From: UBA1756 sp045627805
GTDB taxonomy: Bacteria > Bacteroidota > Bacteroidia > Bacteroidales > WCHB1-69
Length of the DNA stretch: 5,639 bases
Direction of reading: 5' to 3'
NCBI GenBank assembly: GCA_045627805.1
Contig: JAZQOJ010000205.1
Coordinates: 1 to 5,639, forward strand
Both the position numbers and the translations under genes were made by a program. Of this stretch, positions 1 to 5,639 are shown piece by piece; within the stretch, counting starts at the first letter, position 1, and every line of letters begins with the position of its first letter. Below the pieces are notes generated by a model. The model was given only the letters and a program-made list of their open reading frames with translations, did not search any database and was not told the DNA's origin.

Positions 1-1
1 C

Positions 2-196
2 GGTGACCCCCACAACGAAACCGTCCTCGCCCGCCTGGGGAGTCGCCACCACCGCCGCCGCCGACGACTCGTTCAGGAAGTCGGCAGGACTCCAGCGGTA
101 AGCGTACGGCTCTACGCCACTCTGCGCTTCAGCAGCCAGTGTAACACTCTGTCCCTCGCAAATCGCAGTATCATTCTGCGGGATAGAGGCTTCGGG
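2..196 (-). other. PKD-like module 9, cut by the window edge
   Basis: Residues 1815-1879. It aligns without gaps to module 7 over 64 residues with about 34 identities by hand, including QNDTA-x-CEGQSVT, PY-x-Y-x-W and VVATP-x-AG. Its last strand and the rest of the protein lie beyond the left edge, where, if the pattern holds, a SprB-like module would come next. It has more alanine than module 7 (ESSAAAVVATP), and the DNA here is GC-richer (a run of gcc/gcg codons around 50-70). Confidence 0.8.
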
Positions 197-3100
197 CAAG
201 GTAGGCATTTGCAAGTGAACGGTAAATTCGCTTTGCAAACCGCAGGCATCCGTCAAAGTAACCGTAACATCGCTCGCTTCGGCAACAGGTTCGCCGGCGA
301 GCGGCATTTGAGCGATGGTGATGTCCGACGGAGCCGTGCAATTGTCGCGAACTTCCGTTCTGACCACACTTTCCAAATCCGGGACCTGGAATTCGCAATT
401 GACGCCCGCAAGCACCGTGTCGGCAATCTCATTGGCAAGCCACGGACGAATCGTATCCTGAATGTAAATATTCTGCGTTGCAGTCGCGGGATTGCCACAA
501 GAATCAGCAATGGTGTAAGTTCTCACAACCAGATTGCGGCAAGCGTCCACGACCTCCATTTCAGCATCAGCGAATGTGATTTCATTGGCCAAATTACAGT
601 CGGTAATGGTCAATCCTGCCACTGTCAATTCATCAACAGTGAGGTATGCTTCAGGCAAAATGTATTGGCAGACCGAATCAGCAAATATAAGCGTATCATT
701 CAATGTGCCAGTTACTTCCGGAGACACATTGTCGTTAATGATCAAATTCTGCGTGATGGTGGTTGATTTGCCGCAGGAATCCGTAATGGTATAGGTACGA
801 TGATAAGTACCCGCGCACAAGTCCGTGAATTCTTCGGTTTCCGAAGTCACTGACAGTCGGTCGGAAGCGCAGCAATTATCGGAAATGGATGCGCCATCGC
901 CCATCAAATCAATCAGTTCCTGAATGGTTTCCACCGCCGGCGTGAAGTCTGCAGCACAAACGACCGTCTCGTCGGCAATCGCTCCCTCAATGACAGGGGC
1001 GACCGTATCGGCCACGTGGAACACGTATTCGTCGCTCGCTTCGCAACCGTGGCCATCAGTGATGGCGACGGCGACGGTATAGAAAGCATCACAAGAAGTG
1101 GGATCCAACTCCACAGCAGCAGTCAAGCTGTCGGTTTCCGACACCGTGGCACCGGTCCAAACCACAGTGTAAGGAGCGTCACCGCCACTGATTTGCGCAG
1201 TAACTTCCTGATTTCCTTGGTTATAACAAATCAAAAGATCAAAAGCCAACGAATCAATATCCACGTGAGGAATGGTCGGAGAACTTTCCACCGTGATGGA
1301 AGCCGAGGCCTGACATTGCGTATTGTTGGCGGTATTCGACTGAACCGTGATCTGATAGGTCCCGGCCGACAAGTTATGATAAGTTGCTGAAGTATCCTGG
1401 AAAGCAGCACCATCCAATGAATAGCTATATCCTTCGCCGACAGGGAGTTCAATGGTAATTGAGCCACTGGAAGCACCCTGGCAAGCCACGTCAGGTTCCG
1501 AAGTCAAGACAGGCGTTGCAGGGATGGTGTCAACCGTAACAATCACTGTGTCGGTATTTTGACAGCCATTGGCATCCGTAATGGTCACCACATATTCGTG
1601 AGAGCCAGCCGAAGGAGTAGCCACAACCGTTTCCGCATCCGTAACATCCAATCCATCAGTCGGTTCCCAAGAATAAGAATAGGGAGCCACTCCATTTTCG
1701 GAAGCGGTGGCAACCGTCACGGACTGTCCTTCACAAACTGCGGTATCATTTTGTAAAACAGTGATTTCAGGAAGTGAAGGAAGGGTTATATGAATCACAT
1801 AGGTAGTGTCGTTGGAACAAGCATCCGTTAATTGCAACTCGACATCCATTTCTTCTTCGACGGGGGTTCCTGCGGCAGGAGTCTGTGTAATTTGAACCTG
1901 CCCGGCAGGTGTGCAATTGTCGCGGACCCGGTCAGCCGCAATCGCGGCAAAGTCAGGAACCTGGAATTCGCAATTGGAAGAAGTGAGCAGACTGTCGGAG
2001 ATTTCAGTTTCCAAATAAGGATGCAAGGTGTCGCGGATGATAATGTTTTGCGAAATGGTGGTTGAATTTCCACACAAATCGGAAACTGTGTATGTTCTCA
2101 CGATGGTGGTGGAGCAGTCGTCGCCGTCCGCTTCGGAATCCTCGGCGGTGACCACGTCATCCAAATTGCAATCGGAAATGGCAATGCCAGCGGCCTGCAA
2201 GTCGGCGATGGTGAACTGGGCGGGCAGATCGTAGGTGCAGTCGCCGCGGCGGTAGAGTGTGGTGTCGGACAGTGTGCCCTCCACAAGCGGGCGGGTCGTA
2301 TCCATCACCGTAATCTGCTGCGTGATTGAAACTTCGGCATTATTACAATCATCTCTGAAAGTATAAATTCGAGAGAAACTCCATTCGCAACCCTCTCCAT
2401 TGTTTGTCGTATCCTGTTCATTTACAATAAATTGCAAATGTTCATAGCGACAATCTTCCACTTCAAAGTCCGACAATTCCAAACGGGGGAGGGCGGGCAC
2501 TGTGCAGTCATTGCCCACATAATATAATATTGTATCGGTAAGATTGTCAACGACGGTTGGCCTCATCGTATCCTTCACCGTAATGGTCTGCGACACAATA
2601 GTGGGACCATTGCCGCAGGCATCCGTAAACTGATAATCACGCACGAAACTCCATTCACAGTCGCCCGGAGTGCCCACCGTATCGCGATGGCTCACCGCGA
2701 GATTCACCACATTGCAATCCGCCACTTCAAAGTCGGCCAATTCCAGAACGGTCACCTCATTGAAATTGCACTGCGCATCTATATAATATATTGTAGAATC
2801 ATTCAAAACCGTATTCACCATTGGCGGGAAGGAATCAAGCACAATTATGGTTTGCGTAATGGTGCTCGAATTGCCGCAACTATCTGAAATCGTGTAAGTG
2901 CGAGTGATTTCCTTTTCGCATTCCGCCAGCGCCTGAGCGTCGTCATCCTCAAAAGTGACAGCTGAAGAGAGGTTGCAATCGGTGATGGTCAGACCAGCGG
3001 CGATCATTTCCTCCACCGTTTGATAACCGGTGACGGATGCGTAATCGCAGTCAGCAGTCGCGTAGATGGTCGTGTCGCGGAGTCGTCCGTCCACAACGGG

Positions 3101-5638
3101 GTCTTCCTCATCAAGCAAGATGATCTGCTGGGTGACCGTGGACCGGTTGCCGCAAGTATCCGAAACCGTATAGGTGCGGAGGTAAGTGGCATTGCACAAT
3201 GCGGTGAAAGATTCAGTAGTGGAAGTCAGCCGCAAGTTGGCCTCGCTACAGCAATTATCGACAATGGGATTGCCCAACAAATCGGCCAACTCTGCAATGG
3301 TTGCAACGGCAGCGGTCGTATCTTCGGCACAGGCCACCTGAATATCAGGAAGCGAGCCCGTGATTTCAGGAGCCCGGGTGTCGGCAATCACCACGGCAGC
3401 GGTATCGCGCACCACACATCCATTCGCATCTTCCACCTCAACATAAATGGTGTCGTGATGGTCGCAGCTGCGAACTTCAAACGGGAACAACTCTGTATAA
3501 GGAAGTTGCGTAACATTGTTTTCCGTATTGGTTTGCCCCTGGAAAGTGGTAGTGATGTTGAACGGGCTGCTACCTTCGGCAATATTCAAAACCATTTCAA
3601 TGCCCTGCGCATTCGGACATACCGTATCAATCGGTTGTATATCAAGATTTTGTGATTCAAGAATATTAATTACAAAAGTCGTATCAAAACTACAATCCTG
3701 AGAATCGTCAATTACCAAATGATAATGGGTGCCAACTTGCAAGTCTTCGACGCTTGATCCCGTAGAAGACGAGGCGGTAGAGTAAAATACCGTGTCGTTC
3801 TCATCGAGGATGCCGTCGGAGTTGACATCAATAAGCCAGTAGTAGTCGTAAGGTTCCACGCCGCCGGTAGCGGTCGCCGTCAGGTCGATGTCCTCACCGA
3901 AACAAGAGGTGAGGTCGCGATTGAAATGCACGTGCATTGAATCGTGGACCGTAATCATCACGGTGTCTGAAACTTCCCCACCACAGGGAGCGCCAAGAGA
4001 AACCGTCCAAACGAAATAGTATTCGCCCTCTTCTGTTACGGAAACGTGAGTTTGGTAATAATCGGGGTTCGCAATATTCGGGATGGAAGGAGGAGTGTAA
4101 GCGCCGCTGTTAAGATAGGTCCAGTGGCCCACCTGTGGCTGACCGTTGATATCCTCGCCAGGTTCCACCGCCTCCAAATCGAATTCCATTTCGCAATATT
4201 GACGGTCGGCGCCCGCCTCGGCAGCGCCATCGCTATTGAGCAATTCAATCACATCCTGCACCTGATCCGTATTCACGCAGCCGTACGTCAAATCGGTCAC
4301 GCTCGTGACGGTCACCAATTCAACCTGCTGGACGCCTTCTTCAATATAATATTCATAATAAGTGTCATTCATAAGGAAAGTATGTTCCTCACTTCCGACG
4401 GTGAAAGTCACTTGAATGGGAGCCACATTGGATTCAAACACCAGCAGCACCTCATCGCCAGCGCACACTGCCTCGTCAACCACTACCGACACTTCAGGCA
4501 TTGTGTACAAAGTGACGGGAATCACGACCTCCTCGGCATTGCAATAGCCGGAAACGATACAACTGTAAGTGCCCGCGGTAACGGTCTCCACATTATCAAT
4601 CACATAAGTATTGCTGGTGGCGCCCGATATGGCGTTGCCGTTCAGCAGCCACTGATAGGTAGCATCGAGAGGCGTAGCCGTAACCGTCAGCACGGTATCC
4701 TCGCCCGTACAGAGGAGCACTTCGCCGGTATGCGAAGTAACGTGCACCATAGGATGAACGAGCACCTCAAAGTCGCGAGACTCGAAACTCGGACAGCACG
4801 GAGGGCTCACCTCCACGTGCAAAATAACTGTCTGATCCTCGTTGGTTGTGTTCGTGAATTCAACATTCACACAATTCAAAGTGGAATCGGAAATGATTTC
4901 CGCCCACTCCTGGCCACTTGTCACCGACCAGTTATAAAAGTATTCACTCGGGTTAAATCCTTGAACATTATAGGTGATGCAGTACGCGTTCTCACCAGGG
5001 CACACCTCCTCGTCGCCCACAATCACATCGGGAGAAATGGGAGAGAAAAGCACGAGATTGAATCCAGAATAGCGATTTCCATCTGCCTCAGGAGTCTTGC
5101 GGCCGTCGCCCGTGGGCTGTGTCGGCAAATCAGACGTGACATCCGAATAGGTGATATTCGTGCAGGAAACGCCGCTTGCGGGAGTGGCGTCACTGCCAAA
5201 CGTGGAATAGATGCCCACATTGCCACACATATCCATATCCACATTGGTACAACTCGTGTAAGGATTATTATGCGATCCAGACACAATAACCGGCTGAGAC
5301 ACGAGGGCCGACCAGTTGCTGAAGTCAAGCATATCGGTAGCGATGCCGTTCTGTGAAACGGAAACGGCCGTCTTCCACACGCCGTTAGGTCCGTTAGCAC
5401 CGTGACCGCCAGCGCCACCGTTTCCGCCAGGAGCTCCGTTGTCGCCCAAACCGCCGAAGGCCTGTGCCATATAATCGGGAGAGCCAGCAGCTGTGATAAC
5501 GCCTTGTGTACGGCTCGGCTCGCTGCTGCCGCCAGCGCCACCTTGTCCACCCAGACCGCCTGCGGCGCCATTGCCACCAGCACCGGCCTGTCCGTGAATG
5601 CTATAGCAATCCAAGAAGGTATGACCGCCCTGGTCATT
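2..5638 (-). CDS. Giant modular surface protein (HYR-like, PKD/Ig-like and SprB-like repeats), partial at both ends
   Basis: Seen: the minus strand reads through 1,879 codons without a stop; both termini lie outside the window. In order the product has a glycine-rich segment (residues 16-86), an unassigned segment (87-198), six beta-sandwich-like modules of 85-97 residues (199-756), six HYR-like modules (757-1289), PKD-like, SprB-like and PKD-like modules (1290-1547), three more HYR-like modules (1548-1814) and the start of another PKD-like module (1815-1879). Composition is acidic, threonine- and cysteine-rich and almost free of lysine. Family knowledge: such module mixes belong to very large exported Bacteroidota adhesins or gliding/sorting-associated proteins, usually carried by type IX secretion. 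Inference: extracellular adhesin or structural surface fibre. No catalytic domain is recognisable, and the ligand cannot be told. The signal peptide and C-terminal sorting domain are not in view. Assignment as a real coding frame is very secure; the adhesive role is a guess from architecture. Confidence 0.95.
197..997 (-). repeat. Second HYR-like module array: A'-B'-D'
   Basis: Three direct modules: A' 997-722 (92 residues), B' 721-446 (92) and D' 445-197 (83). A' repeats the five-cysteine pattern of A, including DNCC and LC-x-x-T-Y-x-RTYT. B' repeats the four-cysteine pattern of B, with AGLTITDCNL matching B exactly. D' aligns with D without gaps over about 83 residues with about 38 identities by hand, including NCEFQVPD and VRDNCT. 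The run lacks counterparts of C1, C2 and one B module, so it is a shorter version of the first array in the same order. Confidence 0.85.
998..1270 (-). other. PKD-like module 8
   Basis: Residues 1457-1547. Recognisable parts are LLICYNQGNQEVTAQISGG, then DAPYTVVWTGATVSETDSL, and finally YTVAVAITDGHGCEASDEYVF, giving the G-G-x-x-P-Y-x-x-x-W core and the D-x-x-G-C last strand. It leads through ADTVAPVI into HYR-like module A', just as module 6 leads through ADTRAPEI into A. The same module order therefore precedes both HYR-like runs. Confidence 0.7.
1271..1522 (-). other. SprB-like repeat module
   Basis: Residues 1373-1456. The order ACQGASSGSITIELPVGEGYSYSLDG, then AAFQDTSATYHNLSAGTYQITVQS and CQASASITV (quoted in pieces) fits the SprB repeat: C-x-G-x-x-x-G-S-I-T, Y-S-Y-S-L-D-G, F-Q-x-x-x-x-Y-x-N-L-x-A-G-T-Y-x-I-T-V. 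SprB itself is the mobile surface adhesin of gliding Flavobacterium. Here the repeat shows kinship of the module only and does not show that the organism glides. Confidence 0.8.
1523..1771 (-). other. PKD-like module 7
   Basis: Residues 1290-1372. The motifs run NDTAVCEGQSVTVATA, GVAPYSYSWEPTDGL, VVATPSAGSHEYVVTITDANGC and TDTVIVTV. This is the canonical Bacteroidota PKD/SprB-type repeat: C-x-G-x-x-V-T-x-x-A, P-Y-x-Y-x-W-x-P, V-T-x-x-D-x-N-G-C. It directly follows HYR-like module D. A second copy of this D-PKD pair occurs at the left edge of the window. Confidence 0.85.
1772..3370 (-). repeat. First HYR-like module array: A-B-C1-C2-B2-D
   Basis: Six direct modules of 83-92 residues (757-1289), bounded by the proline of the D-x-x-x-P linkers. 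A is 3370-3101, B 3100-2825, C1 2824-2561, C2 2560-2291, B2 2290-2021 and D 2020-1772. A, B, C1 and B2 show 'R-x-Y-x-(I/V/F)-(S/T)-D-x-C-G-N', then 'T/S-x-x-Q-x-I' and a D-containing linker. C2 has DDCNN instead, and D ends early after LTDACSN. Cysteine numbers are fixed by class: A has five (including an adjacent DNCC pair), B, C1, C2 and B2 have four each, D has three. This matches the HYR-like, four-cysteine repeats known from exported Bacteroidota proteins. Likely role: disulfide-stiffened extracellular stalk. Confidence 0.85.
2291..2824 (-). repeat. Closely related tandem pair C1/C2 within the HYR-like array
   Basis: C1 (residues 939-1026) and C2 (1027-1116) are more like each other than like their neighbours. 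Both carry L-x-DFEV-x-DC in the middle and CEWSF-x-R-x-Y-x-F-x-D-x-C-x-N near the end, and both open with an AT-rich strand ending YY (DSTIYY, DTILYY). Similarity is visible in DNA: the 13-mer at 2722-2734 recurs at 2458-2470, and the 12-mer at 2645-2656 recurs at 2375-2386. Offsets of 264 and 270 bases differ by two codons, so indels have stayed in frame. This suggests a fairly recent tandem duplication of one module. Confidence 0.75.
3371..3652 (-). other. SprB/PKD-like module 6
   Basis: Residues 663-756. It starts NLDIQPIDTVCPNAQG and has a core in GSSPFNITTTFQG, then VRSCDHHDTIYVEVEDANGCVVRDTAAVVIADT. The end V-x-V-x-D-A-N-G-C-x-x-x-D-T is the standard last strand of SprB/PKD-type repeats. 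It feeds directly, through the linker ADTRAPEI, into the first HYR-like run, so it is the last of the six sandwich modules before the array. Confidence 0.65.
3653..3937 (-). other. SprB/PKD-like module 5 with an EF-hand-like calcium loop
   Basis: Residues 568-662. The core DLTATATGGVEPYDYYW is a textbook SprB/PKD-type strand pair (G-G-x-x-P-Y-x-Y-x-W). Straight after it, residues 604-615 (3829-3794) read DVNSDGILDEND, which has Asp at 1, Asn at 3, Asp at 5, Gly at 6, Leu at 8 and Asp at 12, the ligand spacing of an EF-hand or dockerin-type calcium loop. The module ends with VGTHYHLVIDDSQDCSFDTTFVINI. Calcium binding is inferred from the motif only. Confidence 0.7.
3938..4222 (-). other. PKD-like module 4 (AGxDxxxC type)
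   Basis: Residues 473-567. It opens AGADRQYCEMEFDLEAVEPG, then has VGHWTYLNSG, a proline/asparagine-rich loop (SIPNIANPDYY), EGEYYFVWTVS and PCGGEVSDTVMITV. This follows a pattern often seen in gliding- and sorting-associated Bacteroidota proteins: A-G-x-D-x-x-x-C, L-x-A, G-x-W, later G-x-Y-x-F-x-W-T and finally C...D-x-V-x-I-x-V. It is probably an extracellular beta-sandwich spacer. I could not give it an exact family name from sequence alone. Confidence 0.65.
4223..4498 (-). other. Beta-sandwich module 3, weakly PKD/SprB-like
   Basis: Residues 381-472. It starts PEVSVVVDEAVCAGDEVLLVF, where the early V-C-x-G-D is typical of the first two strands of PKD/SprB-like modules. A valine- and tyrosine-rich middle follows (DTYYEYYIEEGVQQVELVTV), then YGCVNTDQV. 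It lacks the usual PY-x-Y-x-W core, so the family is uncertain. The size (92 residues) and position between clear Ig/PKD-like modules argue for the same general fold. Confidence 0.5.
4499..4753 (-). other. Ig-like module 2
   Basis: Residues 296-380. It carries the signature of bacterial Ig-like modules: a first cysteine in LLCTGEDTVLTV, a tryptophan in YQWLLNGNAISGAT, then SNTYVI and AGTYSCIVSGYC, where Y-x-C is the classic F-strand cysteine. This C...W...YxC pattern supports an immunoglobulin-type fold with one intramolecular disulfide. The role would be as a stalk or binding domain of the surface protein. Confidence 0.75.
4754..5044 (-). other. PKD-like module 1
   Basis: Residues 199-295. 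The start SPDVIVGDEEVCPGE, followed by YCITY, GFNPSEYFYNWSV and a closing strand FEVLVHP, follows the PKD-like pattern of Bacteroidota surface proteins (G-x-x-x-V-C-P-G, then Y-x-W about 25-30 residues later). A Cys-Cys pair (PPCCPS) precedes the last strand. It probably acts as a rigid spacer or ligand-binding beta-sandwich outside the cell. The boundaries are set by the proline at the end of the last strand and are approximate. Confidence 0.65.
5045..5380 (-). other. Unassigned segment between Gly-rich tract and first PKD-like module
   Basis: Residues 87-198, beginning VWKTAVSVSQNG and ending GFNLVLF. It holds three cysteines in TSCTNVDMDMCGN and SGVSCTN, and many Asn, Asp, Ser and Thr residues. 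I do not recognise the domain. The pattern (glycine-rich tract, then an Asn/Cys-rich strand-like segment) would fit the end of a beta-helix or a lectin-like beta-sandwich, but this is inference only. Two of the protein's five lysines fall here. Confidence 0.5.
5381..5593 (-). other. Glycine-rich segment near the N-terminal side
   Basis: Residues 16-86 contain two Gly-rich tracts (16-37 and 62-86) built from GG-A/N/L/Q-G steps such as GGNGAAGGLGGQGGAGG and GGNGGAGGHGANG. A more ordinary stretch of about 24 residues containing SPDYMAQAF separates them. It is not a strict Gly-X-Y collagen repeat. Glycine-rich tracts of this sort occur in large exported proteins as turns of beta-helix or polyglycine-like folds, or as flexible linkers; which applies here cannot be decided. 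It lies upstream of all the beta-sandwich modules, so it may belong to a distinct N-terminal domain that continues beyond the right edge. Confidence 0.8.
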
Positions 5639-5639
5639 G

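Noticed and set aside
209..766. Plus-strand open frame of 185 codons
   Set aside because: Same codon-register shadow of the giant gene; its sequence is a mirror of HYR-like modules A', B' and D' and has no recognisable motif.
2779..2795. AT-rich stretch containing TATAAT, promoter-like
   Set aside because: It is inside module C1 and encodes the conserved first strand STIYYI; a similar AT-rich patch encodes the equivalent strand in C2. Bacteroidota promoters do not use the standard TATAAT box in any case.
197..3370. Possible CRISPR or intergenic repeat array, given regular spacing of similar short motifs
   Set aside because: The repeats are about 250-276 bases long, diverged, in frame and explained by protein modules; there are no short identical repeats with unique spacers.
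3020..3655. Plus-strand open frame of 211 codons
   Set aside because: Same register as the other antisense shadows; crosses the A module and PKD-like module 6 with no ribosome binding site or domain of its own.
4046..5356. Plus-strand open frame of 436 codons
   Set aside because: It lies exactly antiparallel and in codon register with the real gene. In that register a stop appears only where the gene uses TTA, CTA or TCA, which are rare here, so long antisense frames are expected. The translation is rich in His, Arg and Ile and shows no domain.
5381..5593. Collagen-like repeat
   Set aside because: Glycine does not recur at every third residue; GG pairs dominate and proline is scarce, so a triple helix is not supported.
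5023..5637. Minus-strand open frame of 204 codons in another frame
   Set aside because: It overlaps the Gly-rich part of the giant gene in a shifted frame. Its long runs of Ala, Val and Leu come from reading GGC/GGT/GCT codons out of frame, and the true frame continues through it with coherent domains.

Overview
The window is one uninterrupted reading frame on the minus strand, open at both edges: 1,879 complete codons (positions 5638 down to 2) with no stop, and neither the true start nor the true stop in view. Residue numbers below count from the right edge (residue 1 = 5638-5636). There is no intergenic DNA, so no promoter, ribosome binding site, terminator, RNA gene or second gene can be supported.

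The product is a giant, multidomain, secreted or surface-anchored protein of the kind found in Bacteroidota. The grounds are SprB-type and PKD/Ig-like modules, long runs of HYR-like modules with the signature 'D-x-C-G-N-x-x-T-x-x-Q-x-I-x-V-x-D', and recurrent D-T/S-x sites at module joints. Base composition is near 50% GC by eye, which fits Bacteroidales, but the genus cannot be fixed. Very large proteins like this are usually exported by the type IX secretion system. The C-terminal sorting domain that would prove it would lie beyond the left edge.

Layout from N-terminal side to C-terminal side (right to left): a glycine-rich stretch (5593-5381); an unassigned segment (5380-5045); six PKD/Ig/SprB-like domains (5044-3371), one with an EF-hand-like loop; a first run of six HYR-like modules, called here A-B-C1-C2-B2-D (3370-1772); a PKD-like module (1771-1523); a SprB-like module (1522-1271); another PKD-like module (1270-998); a second, shorter HYR-like run A'-B'-D' (997-197); and a partial PKD-like module (196-2) that matches the one at 1771-1523.

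The most interesting features are the higher-order duplication (A-B-[C1-C2-B2]-D-PKD against A'-B'-D'-PKD'), conserved cysteine patterns by module class, near-absence of lysine (5 in 1,879 residues by hand reading), and D-T/S-hydrophobic sites, resembling the Bacteroides O-glycosylation motif, at most module joints. No enzyme, defence system or other new multi-gene system is visible.
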